In this document: piece by piece, positions 26,084 through 33,631 of the stretch
Numbering within the stretch: position 1 is the first letter of the stretch
Layout: every line of letters begins with the position of its first letter
Assembly: GCA_003963305.1 (NCBI GenBank)
Contig: RXJR01000028.1
Span: 124,001-188,000 of the forward strand
Direction: 5' to 3'
Length of the DNA: 64,000 nt
From: Candidatus Melainabacteria bacterium
GTDB taxonomy: Bacteria; Cyanobacteriota; Vampirovibrionia; Obscuribacterales; Obscuribacteraceae
Position numbers and translations under genes: made by a program
Notes under the pieces: model-generated
The model's input: only the letters and a program-made list of their open reading frames with translations
Databases searched by the model: none
Told to the model about the DNA's origin: nothing

Positions 26084-26139
26084 AAGTGAAGGGTGTACTC
26101 TACGGAATGCTGGCGCCGCTTTTCTCGATAGAACAGAAG

Positions 26140-26182
26140 CGCCCCGACTCAATCACCGTCAAAACAGAATCAAATCGGGGCG
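26140..26182 (-). terminator. Possible terminator of the 26193-26558 gene
   Basis: CGCCCCGA (26140-26147) and TCGGGGCG (26175-26182) form a perfect 8-bp stem with a 27-nt loop, 10 bp beyond the minus-strand gene's stop. On the minus strand the stem is followed by CTTCTGTTCT, a poor T-tract. Confidence 0.4.
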
Positions 26183-26192
26183 TTCGCATAGC

Positions 26193-26558
26193 TTAGTGGT
26201 GCCAGTAATCACCACGACGGAAACCGCCGAAGTTTCTCTCAAAATCACTCATCTGGCGATTAATGTCATTGGAAAGATTGTTCAACTTCTCTTGCAACCT
26301 TGAGCGCTCCCGCCACGATAAGCCATTACCCGACATGCGTAGCCTCATTTCCAATCGATTTATCTGTTGCAGCTTACTCTGCAATCGTGATGCTTCGCCT
26401 CTTGTAAGAGCTCCAGATCTGATACCGGCGTTTATACGCGCCTGCAATCTTGCTTGTGTGCCATCAACACCACCACCATATGCAAACTGAGCGTTAGCAG
26501 GAACTACAGAGGCGGCTAAACTGGCCACCGCAAATGCCGTCATAAATAATCGTTTCAT
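26193..26558 (-). CDS. Small exported helical protein (paralogue of 50862-51221)
   Basis: A 121-residue exported protein. ATG 26558 (MKRLFMTAF) is chosen over upstream codons because GAGGTG precedes it and the signal peptide (MTAFAVASLAASVVPANAQ) then begins correctly. The mature part is two amphipathic helices with an RLQ-x-R/K-I opening, a central G-A-L-T-R-G turn, a conserved GNG, and an Arg-rich second helix. The last residues (RRGDYWHH) are aromatic and basic. The arrangement matches the protein at 50862-51221, so they are one family, probably periplasmic. Function unknown. Confidence 0.75.
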   Translation of the reverse strand: MKRLFMTAFAVASLAASVVPANAQFAYGGGVDGTQARLQARINAGIRSGALTRGEASRLQSKLQQINRLEMRLRMSGNGLSWRERSRLQEKLNNLSNDINRQMSDFERNFGGFRRGDYWHH

Positions 26559-26586
26559 ATCGCACCTCAACATAATAATATTCATC

Positions 26587-26620
26587 TCGCCGATGCCAAG
26601 TTTTGTGGCGATGTTTTTTT
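26587..26620 (+). terminator. Terminator-like hairpin facing the small exported gene
   Basis: TCGCC (26587-26591) pairs with GGCGA (26607-26611), extended by CAT/ATG with a 2-nt bulge, and is followed by seven T residues on the plus strand. No plus-strand gene ends here, so if real it stops read-through or antisense RNA coming from the adaptor side. Confidence 0.35.
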
Positions 26621-26634
26621 AGACGTGAACGTCT
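26621..26634. promoter_or_regulatory. Inverted repeat AGACGT-GA-ACGTCT
   Basis: A perfect 6+2+6 inverted repeat in the divergent gap between the small exported gene and the HAD-ATPase fusion gene. It is a candidate operator. Confidence 0.35.
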
Positions 26635-26711
26635 CGAATTTGTTCTGCCGAAAACCAAATTTCATATTCATCCTTGTCCCCAGAGCCGGTGTTATACGAC
26701 ACTGGAGTCAG

Positions 26712-26740
26712 ATAAGGATGTGGTTGCTATACATCCTTAT
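26712..26740. promoter_or_regulatory. 10-bp inverted repeat upstream of the HAD-ATPase promoter
   Basis: ATAAGGATGT (26712-26721) and ACATCCTTAT (26731-26740) are perfect complements separated by 9 bp, 29 bp before a TTGACA box. The spacing and position fit an activator or repressor site better than a terminator. Confidence 0.45.
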
Positions 26741-26769
26741 GAGCGCCAGCAACGCGGTTTTCACTTGGA

Positions 26770-26798
26770 TTGACAACACATTTCGTGCTAATTAAAAG
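26770..26798 (+). promoter_or_regulatory. Likely promoter of the HAD-ATPase fusion gene
   Basis: A consensus TTGACA at 26770-26775 is followed at 16-17 bp by TTAAAA/TAAAAG (26792-26798), a usable -10. The gene's ATG is 20 bp further on, with GAGAGG as ribosome site. Confidence 0.5.
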
Positions 26799-26817
26799 GA
26801 ACACCTGGAGAGGAAAC

Positions 26818-28227
26818 ATGCGGTTCATAGCGCTAGCCACAGATTATGACGGAACACTAGCAGCAGACGGCGTTGTTAACGAAGCAACCCTGGCCACATT
26901 GCACAGGTTCAGCAAAACAGGTCGCAAATTGATTCTAGTAACCGGGCGGCAGTTGAAAGACTTGCTTCTGGTCTTTCCGCAAATAGACATTTTCGATCTG
27001 GTCGTTACAGAAAACGGTGGCGTTCTCTATTTCCCTGCCACCAGGGAAGAACGATTGATAGCGAGCGAGGCCCCAGCAAATCTGGTGGCAGCACTGAGAG
27101 AAAAAAATATTCAACCACTAGAGGTCGGCAAGTGCGTTGTAGCTACCTGGCACCCACACGAGAATGTCGTTCTCGAAACGATTCGAAATCTGGGGCTGGA
27201 GCATCAGGTGATCTTCAACAAAGGCGCTGTGATGGTGTTACCACCGGGCGTAAATAAAGCCTCGGGTATGGAAGCAGCACTGAAAGAACTCGGACTCTCA
27301 CGACATAACGTTGTTGGCACAGGAGACGCTGAAAACGATCTTGCCTTTCTCACTGCTTGTGAGTGCTCAGTCGCTGTCGCAAATGCATTGCCCTCTGTTA
27401 AAGAGGCAGCTGATATCACCACCAGCAACTCCCGCGGCGAAGGGGTGAGTGAAGTCTTGGAGATGGTAATAAACTCAGAACTGACGGACGTCAATCTCAG
27501 TCGCCATGACATTTTGATTGGAACAGACTGCCAAGGCAACGAAGTCATGCTTGATGTGCATGGCAAAGGAATGCTGATTGCCGGCACCTCGGGCAGTGGC
27601 AAATCCAAGACAGTAACTGGTATCATCGAACGTCTAGTCGAGAAAGAATATCAATTTTGCCTGATCGATCCGAAGGGAGACTTCGAGCTGTTCGAGCACG
27701 CTCTAACCACTGGAAACAGCCAACATGCGCCGACAGTAGCCGAGGCAGCTCAACATTTCAAATTGCCCGGTACCAATATCATCATCAACTTACTGGGTGT
27801 GCCGTCAGCGGAAAGACCAGAGTTTTTAAATGAACTGCTGCCTCACTTAAAAAGCATGCGTGCTACCCTGGGTCGCCCTCACTGGATAATAATCGATGAA
27901 GCTCATCAGATGATACCGAAACATGAAAATCATGTCGCACAAAGTTCGGCAAGCGACATGACAGGCACAATCTTCGTTACGGAACACCCGGATCATCTAG
28001 CACAGGAATCGCTGTCATCGCTAGACAAAGCATTGCTTCTGGGCAACCTAGCCAAAGAAATTCTGGAAAAATTTGCCACTGCATGCGGTATCGAAAAGCA
28101 GTTCGATATCGAAACTCCTCTTCAATCAGGCGAAGCACTTTTCTGGCAACGCGATAAAGAATTAAGACGTATAAAACTTGCGCCCCCGCATGCTATTTAC
28201 ACTTACGGGAGAAACGCTTCTCATTGA
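26818..28227 (+). CDS. HAD-phosphatase fused to HerA-like ATPase
   Basis: A 469-residue protein with two enzyme domains. Residues 1-225 are a HAD type-IIB (Cof-like) phosphatase: TDYDGTL with nucleophile and acid/base Asp, VTGR (motif II), and GTGDAENDLAF (motif IV metal Asp residues). Residues 240-469 are a HerA/DUF87-like ATPase with Walker A GTSGSGKS (near 257-264), LIDPKGDFELFE, and Walker B WIIIDEAHQM (near 358). Such ATPases usually work on DNA or membranes; here the partner is unknown. ATG 26818 has GAGAGG 4 nt upstream. Its 3' end overlaps the convergent membrane-protein gene by 35 bp. Both domains keep their catalytic motifs, so both are probably active. Confidence 0.85.
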   Translation: MRFIALATDYDGTLAADGVVNEATLATLHRFSKTGRKLILVTGRQLKDLLLVFPQIDIFDLVVTENGGVLYFPATREERLIASEAPANLVAALREKNIQPLEVGKCVVATWHPHENVVLETIRNLGLEHQVIFNKGAVMVLPPGVNKASGMEAALKELGLSRHNVVGTGDAENDLAFLTACECSVAVANALPSVKEAADITTSNSRGEGVSEVLEMVINSELTDVNLSRHDILIGTDCQGNEVMLDVHGKGMLIAGTSGSGKSKTVTGIIERLVEKEYQFCLIDPKGDFELFEHALTTGNSQHAPTVAEAAQHFKLPGTNIIINLLGVPSAERPEFLNELLPHLKSMRATLGRPHWIIIDEAHQMIPKHENHVAQSSASDMTGTIFVTEHPDHLAQESLSSLDKALLLGNLAKEILEKFATACGIEKQFDIETPLQSGEALFWQRDKELRRIKLAPPHAIYTYGRNASH

Positions 28228-29332
28228 CCCAGACGCCGATACTTCCACCCGCCGCTGCCAACTTGGTTGCAACCAAAGCACCGGCCAGAAAAAACGCAGC
28301 TCGTTCTAATCCCAGCGCTTTCCATGACTCAAGGTTCAAAGCCGCAGACACGCCTGGATCAACGTTCACCGATCCAAAAAGTACAGACAAACCAGCGACA
28401 ACAGTGAAACTCAATAAAAGTGGCGCCTGCACCAGCACACTCAGAAAGGCGCCTGCAGCTCGTGACGTAGATTTTGACGACATTCCTATTGCAAGGCCGG
28501 GCGCAAAGAAGCAATAGACCACGATAGCTGCGAGGAAGAGAAATCCCCCGGAAGTTCCATTAGAGTAGGTGCTTGAATGAGTGGGAGTGGAGAAAGCCTC
28601 AAAGAGGATCCAGGCCGAAAGAACAGCAGGAAAGCACAGATAAGGCAGACCGCACTTTACCATCCTGAGGGCGTCAAAACTTTTTGGCAGCGTTTCCCGA
28701 CACAAATACCCGGCGTAACACAAACAGCCCATTGCTAGAGCCGTAACCGTGGCGAATGCTATGGATAGACCATACCCCACAGTCCAGCCTGCGCCCAGGG
28801 TAATTCCAATCCAGACAGCGCCGATAGCAGGAACAGCAGCAAGCCAGCGCCACGATTTCAATTGAAATAGAAGCGATGTCCAGAAACATATCGCCGAACC
28901 GGCTGCCACAAGCAATCCCATACAATCAGGCGCAGAAAACGGCCTGATAAAACTGTCGACGCTGATCCCAAGCGAGAAAAAACTCAACTGCGCAAAAACA
29001 AAAAGACTGACGGGAAAAGCCAGAATCGCAGTCAGCAAGTAGCAGTTGAAAGCAATACCGGATATTGCGGTGTCCCACATCTTCGCCAGCAACCCGCGCT
29101 GCGGAGTTAGTGATCGAGTGCCTGCGCCTATACAGGCGTTCATCCAGATGTGCTCTTCAGTGCTCGGATTGGCGACAAGCTTGTGTAACTGCAACAGATC
29201 TTTAGGAACTGTTTTACCGTCGTGTCTCTCCGACAGGGCATCATCACAATTCAATCGAACTTTCGGAGCCGCCTCTTTAAACGGCGCACACCAGGAGCCA
29301 GCCAGGGATTCATCGTTATCAAATAACTTCAT
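28193..29332 (-). CDS. Polytopic membrane protein, unknown
   Basis: A 379-residue protein (ATG 29332; five codons longer if ATG 29347). The first 85 residues are soluble and contain EEHIWMNACIGAGTRS. About eight hydrophobic segments follow, such as GIAFNCYLLTAILAFPVSLFVFAQL, VGYGLSIAFATVTALAMGCL and FLFLAAIVVYCFFAPGLAIGM. The C-terminus (VNEKRFSRKC) is short and basic. No transporter motif is seen. The gene's last 35 bp overlap the end of the HAD-ATPase gene on the other strand. It is divergent from the aminotransferase gene. Confidence 0.7.
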   Translation of the reverse strand: MKLFDNDESLAGSWCAPFKEAAPKVRLNCDDALSERHDGKTVPKDLLQLHKLVANPSTEEHIWMNACIGAGTRSLTPQRGLLAKMWDTAISGIAFNCYLLTAILAFPVSLFVFAQLSFFSLGISVDSFIRPFSAPDCMGLLVAAGSAICFWTSLLFQLKSWRWLAAVPAIGAVWIGITLGAGWTVGYGLSIAFATVTALAMGCLCYAGYLCRETLPKSFDALRMVKCGLPYLCFPAVLSAWILFEAFSTPTHSSTYSNGTSGGFLFLAAIVVYCFFAPGLAIGMSSKSTSRAAGAFLSVLVQAPLLLSFTVVAGLSVLFGSVNVDPGVSAALNLESWKALGLERAAFFLAGALVATKLAAAGGSIGVWVNEKRFSRKCK

Positions 29333-29494
29333 CACGACCAATATCATATGGAGCCTTATCGTTTATTCCCGCTGAAGCCCGCAAATAGTCAGCAATGAAA
29401 AAACTCTCATATGCCGCTGCGAACATTTTTCGTATAGTCAACTGCATAAGAACGCGGCACAGACCGGTTTATCGAAAGGACTCAGGCAAAATTT

Positions 29495-30742
29495 ATGACA
29501 TCCGACTTAGAGACGACGAACACGATTGCATCAGACAAGCAGCAAGAATGGCTCAACCGAGGCAAAAACGTGTTTATGAATACGTACGCTTCATATCCAG
29601 TCGTAATCAAAGAGGGCAAAGGCGCTCGGGTCGAAGATATTAATGGAAAAACCTACCTGGACTTCGTTTCAGGCATTGCCGTGAACTCGCTTGGCCATCG
29701 CGATGACGGCTACGTTGCAGCAATTACCACCCAGTTGAATCAATTCAGCCACTGTTCAAACCTGTATCTGCACGTGCCGGGAATTAAGCTTGCGGAAGAA
29801 TTGATTCGCAACGGTAAATTCGACAGAGCCTTCTTTTGCAATAGCGGTACTGAAGCGATCGAGGCTGCTATCAAATTGAGCAGAAAATATGCGAAGAAAC
29901 ATAAGGGCGATCAGTGCACCACCATTTTAACGATGAGCAACTCGTTTCACGGACGCACCTATGGTGCACTGTCCGCGACGGCGCAGACAAAATATCATAA
30001 AGGCTATCACCCGCTCGTTCCAGACTTTGAGACAGTTACATTCAATGATATTGACTCAGTTAAGTCGGTAGACCCGAATAAAGTTGCTGCAATTATCCTC
30101 GAGCCAATTCAGGGCGAAGGTGGCATTCACGTTGTAGATGCCAGTTTTTTGCAAGCAGTTCGTGATTACTGCACGAAAGAAAACATAGTTCTGATTTTTG
30201 ACGAAATTCAATGCGGGGTCGGACGCACAGGTCACTTCTTCGCTCACCAGCACTTCGGTACAGTTCCAGACTTGATTGCTCTGGCGAAAGGGCTTGGAGG
30301 TGGGTTTCCGATTGGGGCGTTACTGGCGGGAGAGTCCTTCGCGGCAGCCTTCGAACCCGGTGATCATGGCTCCACATTTGGTGGCAATGCCCTGGCTTGT
30401 GCGGCAGCTTTCGAATGTGTCAGCAGAATAGGACAACCAGAGTTCCTCGACTCTGTTCGCAAGCGCAGCGAACGCCTTCGTGAAGGTCTCAAGAAACTGC
30501 AAAAGGAAAAGAGCGGCATTGTTGCAATCCGCGGGCTCGGATTAATGGTAGGCGTCGAACTGGAGTTTCCTGGCAAGACCATTATCCAATCGTGCATGGA
30601 CAACGGCCTGCTTATCGTAGGCGCCGGCGAGAAGGTGCTGCGACTGTTGCCACCACTGACAGTGACTGACGAAGAAGTCGACCAGGCTATCGAAATTCTG
30701 TCGAGGGTTCTTAAAAGTCACAAAGAAACGACTAAAGCCTAG
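29495..30742 (+). CDS. argD: Class-III aminotransferase, probable acetylornithine aminotransferase
   Basis: A 415-residue PLP enzyme of the length usual for ArgD, which transfers the amino group between N-acetylornithine and 2-oxoglutarate in arginine synthesis. Conserved regions are FVSGIAVNSLGH, FCNSGTEAIEAAIKLSRKY (cofactor phosphate binding), FHGRTYGALSAT, ILEPIQGEGG, FDEIQCGVGRTG, and LAKGLGGGFPIGA with the Schiff-base lysine near 264. GSTFGGNALACAA follows. The succinylornithine and 4-aminobutyrate transaminases are close relatives, so the exact substrate is not certain. ATG 29495 has AGG 8 nt upstream. No other arg gene is in the window. Confidence 0.88.
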   Translation: MTSDLETTNTIASDKQQEWLNRGKNVFMNTYASYPVVIKEGKGARVEDINGKTYLDFVSGIAVNSLGHRDDGYVAAITTQLNQFSHCSNLYLHVPGIKLAEELIRNGKFDRAFFCNSGTEAIEAAIKLSRKYAKKHKGDQCTTILTMSNSFHGRTYGALSATAQTKYHKGYHPLVPDFETVTFNDIDSVKSVDPNKVAAIILEPIQGEGGIHVVDASFLQAVRDYCTKENIVLIFDEIQCGVGRTGHFFAHQHFGTVPDLIALAKGLGGGFPIGALLAGESFAAAFEPGDHGSTFGGNALACAAAFECVSRIGQPEFLDSVRKRSERLREGLKKLQKEKSGIVAIRGLGLMVGVELEFPGKTIIQSCMDNGLLIVGAGEKVLRLLPPLTVTDEEVDQAIEILSRVLKSHKETTKA

Positions 30743-30754
30743 GCTTCTGCTTCC

Positions 30755-31042
30755 TCAAGAACTCCAAACATTCTCAGTCAAAAATTCAATAAGTTCGTCG
30801 CGCTCATCCATAGCACGGCTGGCTGCTGCAAGTCCGGCTTGATATAGCCGTAATGCATCATTTTTATATCCCTTGCTGTAAGCGATCTTGGCGGCGAACA
30901 AGAGATTGGACCAATTTGCTTTACTGGCTGCCTGTCGAGCATTATCGGGCGACTCCACTTCCAGCCTTGTTCTCAAGTGCGCCGAACTCGTGGCTGCCAC
31001 CATACCCTGCGTACCTGCGCTGGCGTTTTCAAAACTACTCAT
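30755..31042 (-). CDS. Small TPR-like protein, unknown
   Basis: A 95-residue protein starting at ATG 31042, with AGG 6 nt upstream. The second half is helical and resembles a single TPR/MIT-like hairpin: SNLLFAAKIAYSKGYKNDALRLYQAGLAAASRAMDERDELIEFL. The first third is polar Ala/Ser/Thr-rich. It is convergent with argD, separated by 12 bp. Too short to assign a role. Confidence 0.55.
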   Translation of the reverse strand: MSSFENASAGTQGMVAATSSAHLRTRLEVESPDNARQAASKANWSNLLFAAKIAYSKGYKNDALRLYQAGLAAASRAMDERDELIEFLTENVWSS

Positions 31043-31333
31043 CACTACCTGTTAGAACCTGCCTGGGGACGGGATTCCACGCAGCATCGGTGGCAAGCCG
31101 ACGAAGCGCTTTGCATCGAGTCGATAGAATAGCTAACTCGAAGGCAATTGTAATCCAGCGATGCAGTTACCGCTAATTTGAGGGATGCCGAAAAAGCGCA
31201 TAAGTGCGTGCGCTCCTCCACAGTTAATATGAAATTCCAGAGGAACCGCTTGGAATGTCGTTTGGGCACACTTTGTCCACACTTCACCCGTACGATGCCT
31301 GTGCTTGGGTTGTAAGCATGGAGCACAGCTGAG

Positions 31334-33250
31334 ATGGGAATTTTTTTTCACAGACGGTCAGAGAGAGCAAATTGCATTCCACAACAAACGGAGTGCGCGC
31401 CTGTTCAGCCAGAAACCTGCTTACCAGAAGATCCTCGCCAGCAATTTGTAGAAATCAGAACTCAAAAAATCGAAACAAATACAGGTAAGTCGAACTTGCC
31501 GGGTCAAACGGAGCTGCCGCCTCCAGCACCAGCTGTAGACTCACCCGACCCCAGACGCACTGATACACCGCCTGCAAGAGATGGAAGGAGAGCCGAGCAG
31601 ACGCCAGCGCCCTCTCACGATGCGCATCCGCCCTTACCGGCTCTTGTCATAACAGACAGGACACAACCACAGACGCGCCGCACTCCCGGTGATGTGCCAC
31701 CACCGCCATTACCTGACCCTGAGCTGGCGGGCACTACCAAACGCGACCTTTACCAGTACGCCGACGGCAAAACAAATCGCACTGTTCGAGATGTGCCGCC
31801 TCCGCCGTTGCCCAATCCGGAGCTGGCGGGCAACACAAAGCGCGACCTTTACCAGTACGCTGACGGCAAACCAAATCGCACTGTTCGAGAAGTGCCGCCT
31901 CCGCCATTGCCCGACCCGGAGCTCGCGGGCAACACAAAGCGCGACCTTTACCAGTACGGCGACGGCAAACCAAATCGCCCGGCGCCTGGTACAACAAAAG
32001 ACCAGGACTTACCGCAGATGCCGTTAGATGTGCCTCAAACACCCGCACAAACACGTCGCGAAACCGATGCCAACCAACCTCCGAAGCCGGCAGAGATTTC
32101 TAACCGGGAAGCATTTGATGATCATCCCGGACCCGGCTCTCGAAAACGACGCTCACTCAGAGAGCAGCTGAACCTGCCTGAACGACACAGCCCAGATCCA
32201 GGTCGCCCGCCGATTAACAATACTCCCACACCAGATCGCACTCCGAATCAGCGAACGAACGACCAGAACTTTGCACCGGCTGACTACCGCCCGCCCACAG
32301 ACTACCGTCAGCCGGCACCACGACCAGGCGATGGACGTGTTACAGATATTTCGGCAGCACAACTAAAAGAATTGATTGCCAGATCAGATCGACCCATCCT
32401 CGTTGATGTGTGGCGAGAACGATGCGACGGCTGCACCGCACTTGCACCAGTCATGGATAAAATTGCCGCTAAGTATCAGGGTCAGGCATCGGTATACAGA
32501 ATACATTCGCGCGACTTTTTAAGCGACCCCCAACTGAGAAGCCAATTCAAATTCAACGCTGTGCCTACAACTCTCATGTTCGACGGCGGCCGACTGTTAG
32601 ACCAGAATACAGGCGCCAGACCGTCCAACTATTTCGAAGAGAGATTGAATGGCGCTCTCAGTCGCCATCGACAAGCTTCACCTACAGACATCAACGCTCC
32701 CCTTGGTCCCGACCCGAGGCGCCCGCAAGACAGATTAACAAACGACTACGAAGACCCACAAAACAGAAAACACAATCGCCTTGAAGCTCGGCTGGAGCGA
32801 ATCAAAGAAAAAATCGCCCGCTTGACGCATTTTTCTGCGCAAGAACGAGAGGTAGCATTCTCACCGAACACAGCCGAGCAACGCACGCTCGAGCTAATCA
32901 ACAACGAACGTAGACGGCACAGATTGCCGGATCTGGTGCACGACCCACGCCTGCAAATGATTGCCAACCGGCACACCGATTACCAAGTGCGTCACGGAAT
33001 GACACACAACGAAAACACGCCGGGATGGCAGAACGTTTCGCAGCGCATGAGCCAGGTCGGACTTGAAGGCTGGCGAGAAAACGCAGGCTCAGGAGCATTT
33101 ACTCCAGAAAGTCTGGTACAGATGTGGATGAATTCACCGGGACACAGAGCCGCGATTCTTGGCACTGGCAACATCGGTGCGGTGTGCATTCGCAATGGCA
33201 AAGCAACCTTCAATCTGACAACCGACCCAGAACTTCAGCGTGGTGCCTGA
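31334..33250 (+). CDS. Pro-rich thioredoxin-CAP domain fusion protein
   Basis: A 638-residue protein. Residues 1-330 are Pro/Arg/Asp-rich and disordered, with three near-identical 33-residue repeats (about 120-218). Residues 340-440 are a thioredoxin fold: ILVDVWRERCDGCTALAPVMDK, with the CxxC as CDGC near 365-368, and the cis-proline region FNAVPTTLMF. Residues 516-632 are a CAP/SCP domain: LELINNERRRHRLPDL, HTDYQVRHGMTHNE, ENAGSG, and WMNSPGHRAAIL. No signal peptide is seen at the ATG at 31334, which has no good ribosome site, so the true start or export route is uncertain. CAP domains bind lipids or cleave cell-wall or protein targets; thioredoxins change disulphides. The pairing in one chain is unusual. 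Confidence 0.85.
   Translation: MGIFFHRRSERANCIPQQTECAPVQPETCLPEDPRQQFVEIRTQKIETNTGKSNLPGQTELPPPAPAVDSPDPRRTDTPPARDGRRAEQTPAPSHDAHPPLPALVITDRTQPQTRRTPGDVPPPPLPDPELAGTTKRDLYQYADGKTNRTVRDVPPPPLPNPELAGNTKRDLYQYADGKPNRTVREVPPPPLPDPELAGNTKRDLYQYGDGKPNRPAPGTTKDQDLPQMPLDVPQTPAQTRRETDANQPPKPAEISNREAFDDHPGPGSRKRRSLREQLNLPERHSPDPGRPPINNTPTPDRTPNQRTNDQNFAPADYRPPTDYRQPAPRPGDGRVTDISAAQLKELIARSDRPILVDVWRERCDGCTALAPVMDKIAAKYQGQASVYRIHSRDFLSDPQLRSQFKFNAVPTTLMFDGGRLLDQNTGARPSNYFEERLNGALSRHRQASPTDINAPLGPDPRRPQDRLTNDYEDPQNRKHNRLEARLERIKEKIARLTHFSAQEREVAFSPNTAEQRTLELINNERRRHRLPDLVHDPRLQMIANRHTDYQVRHGMTHNENTPGWQNVSQRMSQVGLEGWRENAGSGAFTPESLVQMWMNSPGHRAAILGTGNIGAVCIRNGKATFNLTTDPELQRGA
31691..31987 (+). repeat. Three 99-bp tandem repeats in the thioredoxin-CAP gene
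   Basis: Units at 31691-31789, 31790-31888 and 31889-31987, each encoding a 33-residue block that opens with D/E-V-PPPPLP, passes through ELAG-(T/N)-TKRDLYQY and ends in DGK-x-NR. Identity is high at the DNA level, suggesting recent duplication. Confidence 0.9.
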
Positions 33251-33274
33251 TCGTCTGGCAACTGCTGCCACAAG

Positions 33275-33631
33275 TTATTCAACGACAGTGATTTTGCCTT
33301 CCATCGTGTCATGACCGCTGCCGCAGAAAACATCGCAAAAGAAATTGAACTCACCGGTTTTTTCAGGTGTGAACCTGACCTCACTTGGCTTTCCAGGCGC
33401 AATGTCAGCTCGCAAGTTCAACCCTGGAGAACTGAATCCATGAGTCCGATCTTCAGAAGTCAACTCTAAAATAACCGGAACTCCTTTTTTCACAGTGATC
33501 GCACTTGGCGTAAACTCGAATTTCTTTGCAGTGATCTTGACCACAGTCGGCGCGCTCCCACTGGCACCGGACCACAACGAGAGCAGTGAAGTTAATGTCA
33601 AAAGAAAACCGACAACGACTTTTCTGTTCAT
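33275..33631 (-). CDS. Exported CuA-like cupredoxin
   Basis: A 118-residue exported copper protein. After a signal peptide (LLTLTSLLSLWSGASGSA) comes a single cupredoxin fold. The ligands visible are His64 (THGFSS) and the loop FCDVFCGSGHDTMEG, giving Cys99, Cys103, His107 and Met110. That C-x3-C-x3-H-x2-M spacing is the binuclear CuA motif of cytochrome oxidase subunit II and N2O reductase, here without a membrane helix hairpin. It may carry electrons or copper in the periplasm. The ATG overlaps the upstream phosphoesterase stop by 4 bp, so the two are translationally coupled. Confidence 0.85.
   Translation of the reverse strand: MNRKVVVGFLLTLTSLLSLWSGASGSAPTVVKITAKKFEFTPSAITVKKGVPVILELTSEDRTHGFSSPGLNLRADIAPGKPSEVRFTPEKTGEFNFFCDVFCGSGHDTMEGKITVVE

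Noticed and set aside
26025-26303. 92-codon plus-strand frame between the adaptor and the small exported gene
   Set aside because: No ribosome site; it runs into the antisense of the exported gene and crosses two hairpins.
31691-31987. CRISPR-like array
   Set aside because: The units are 99-bp in-frame coding repeats without spacers.
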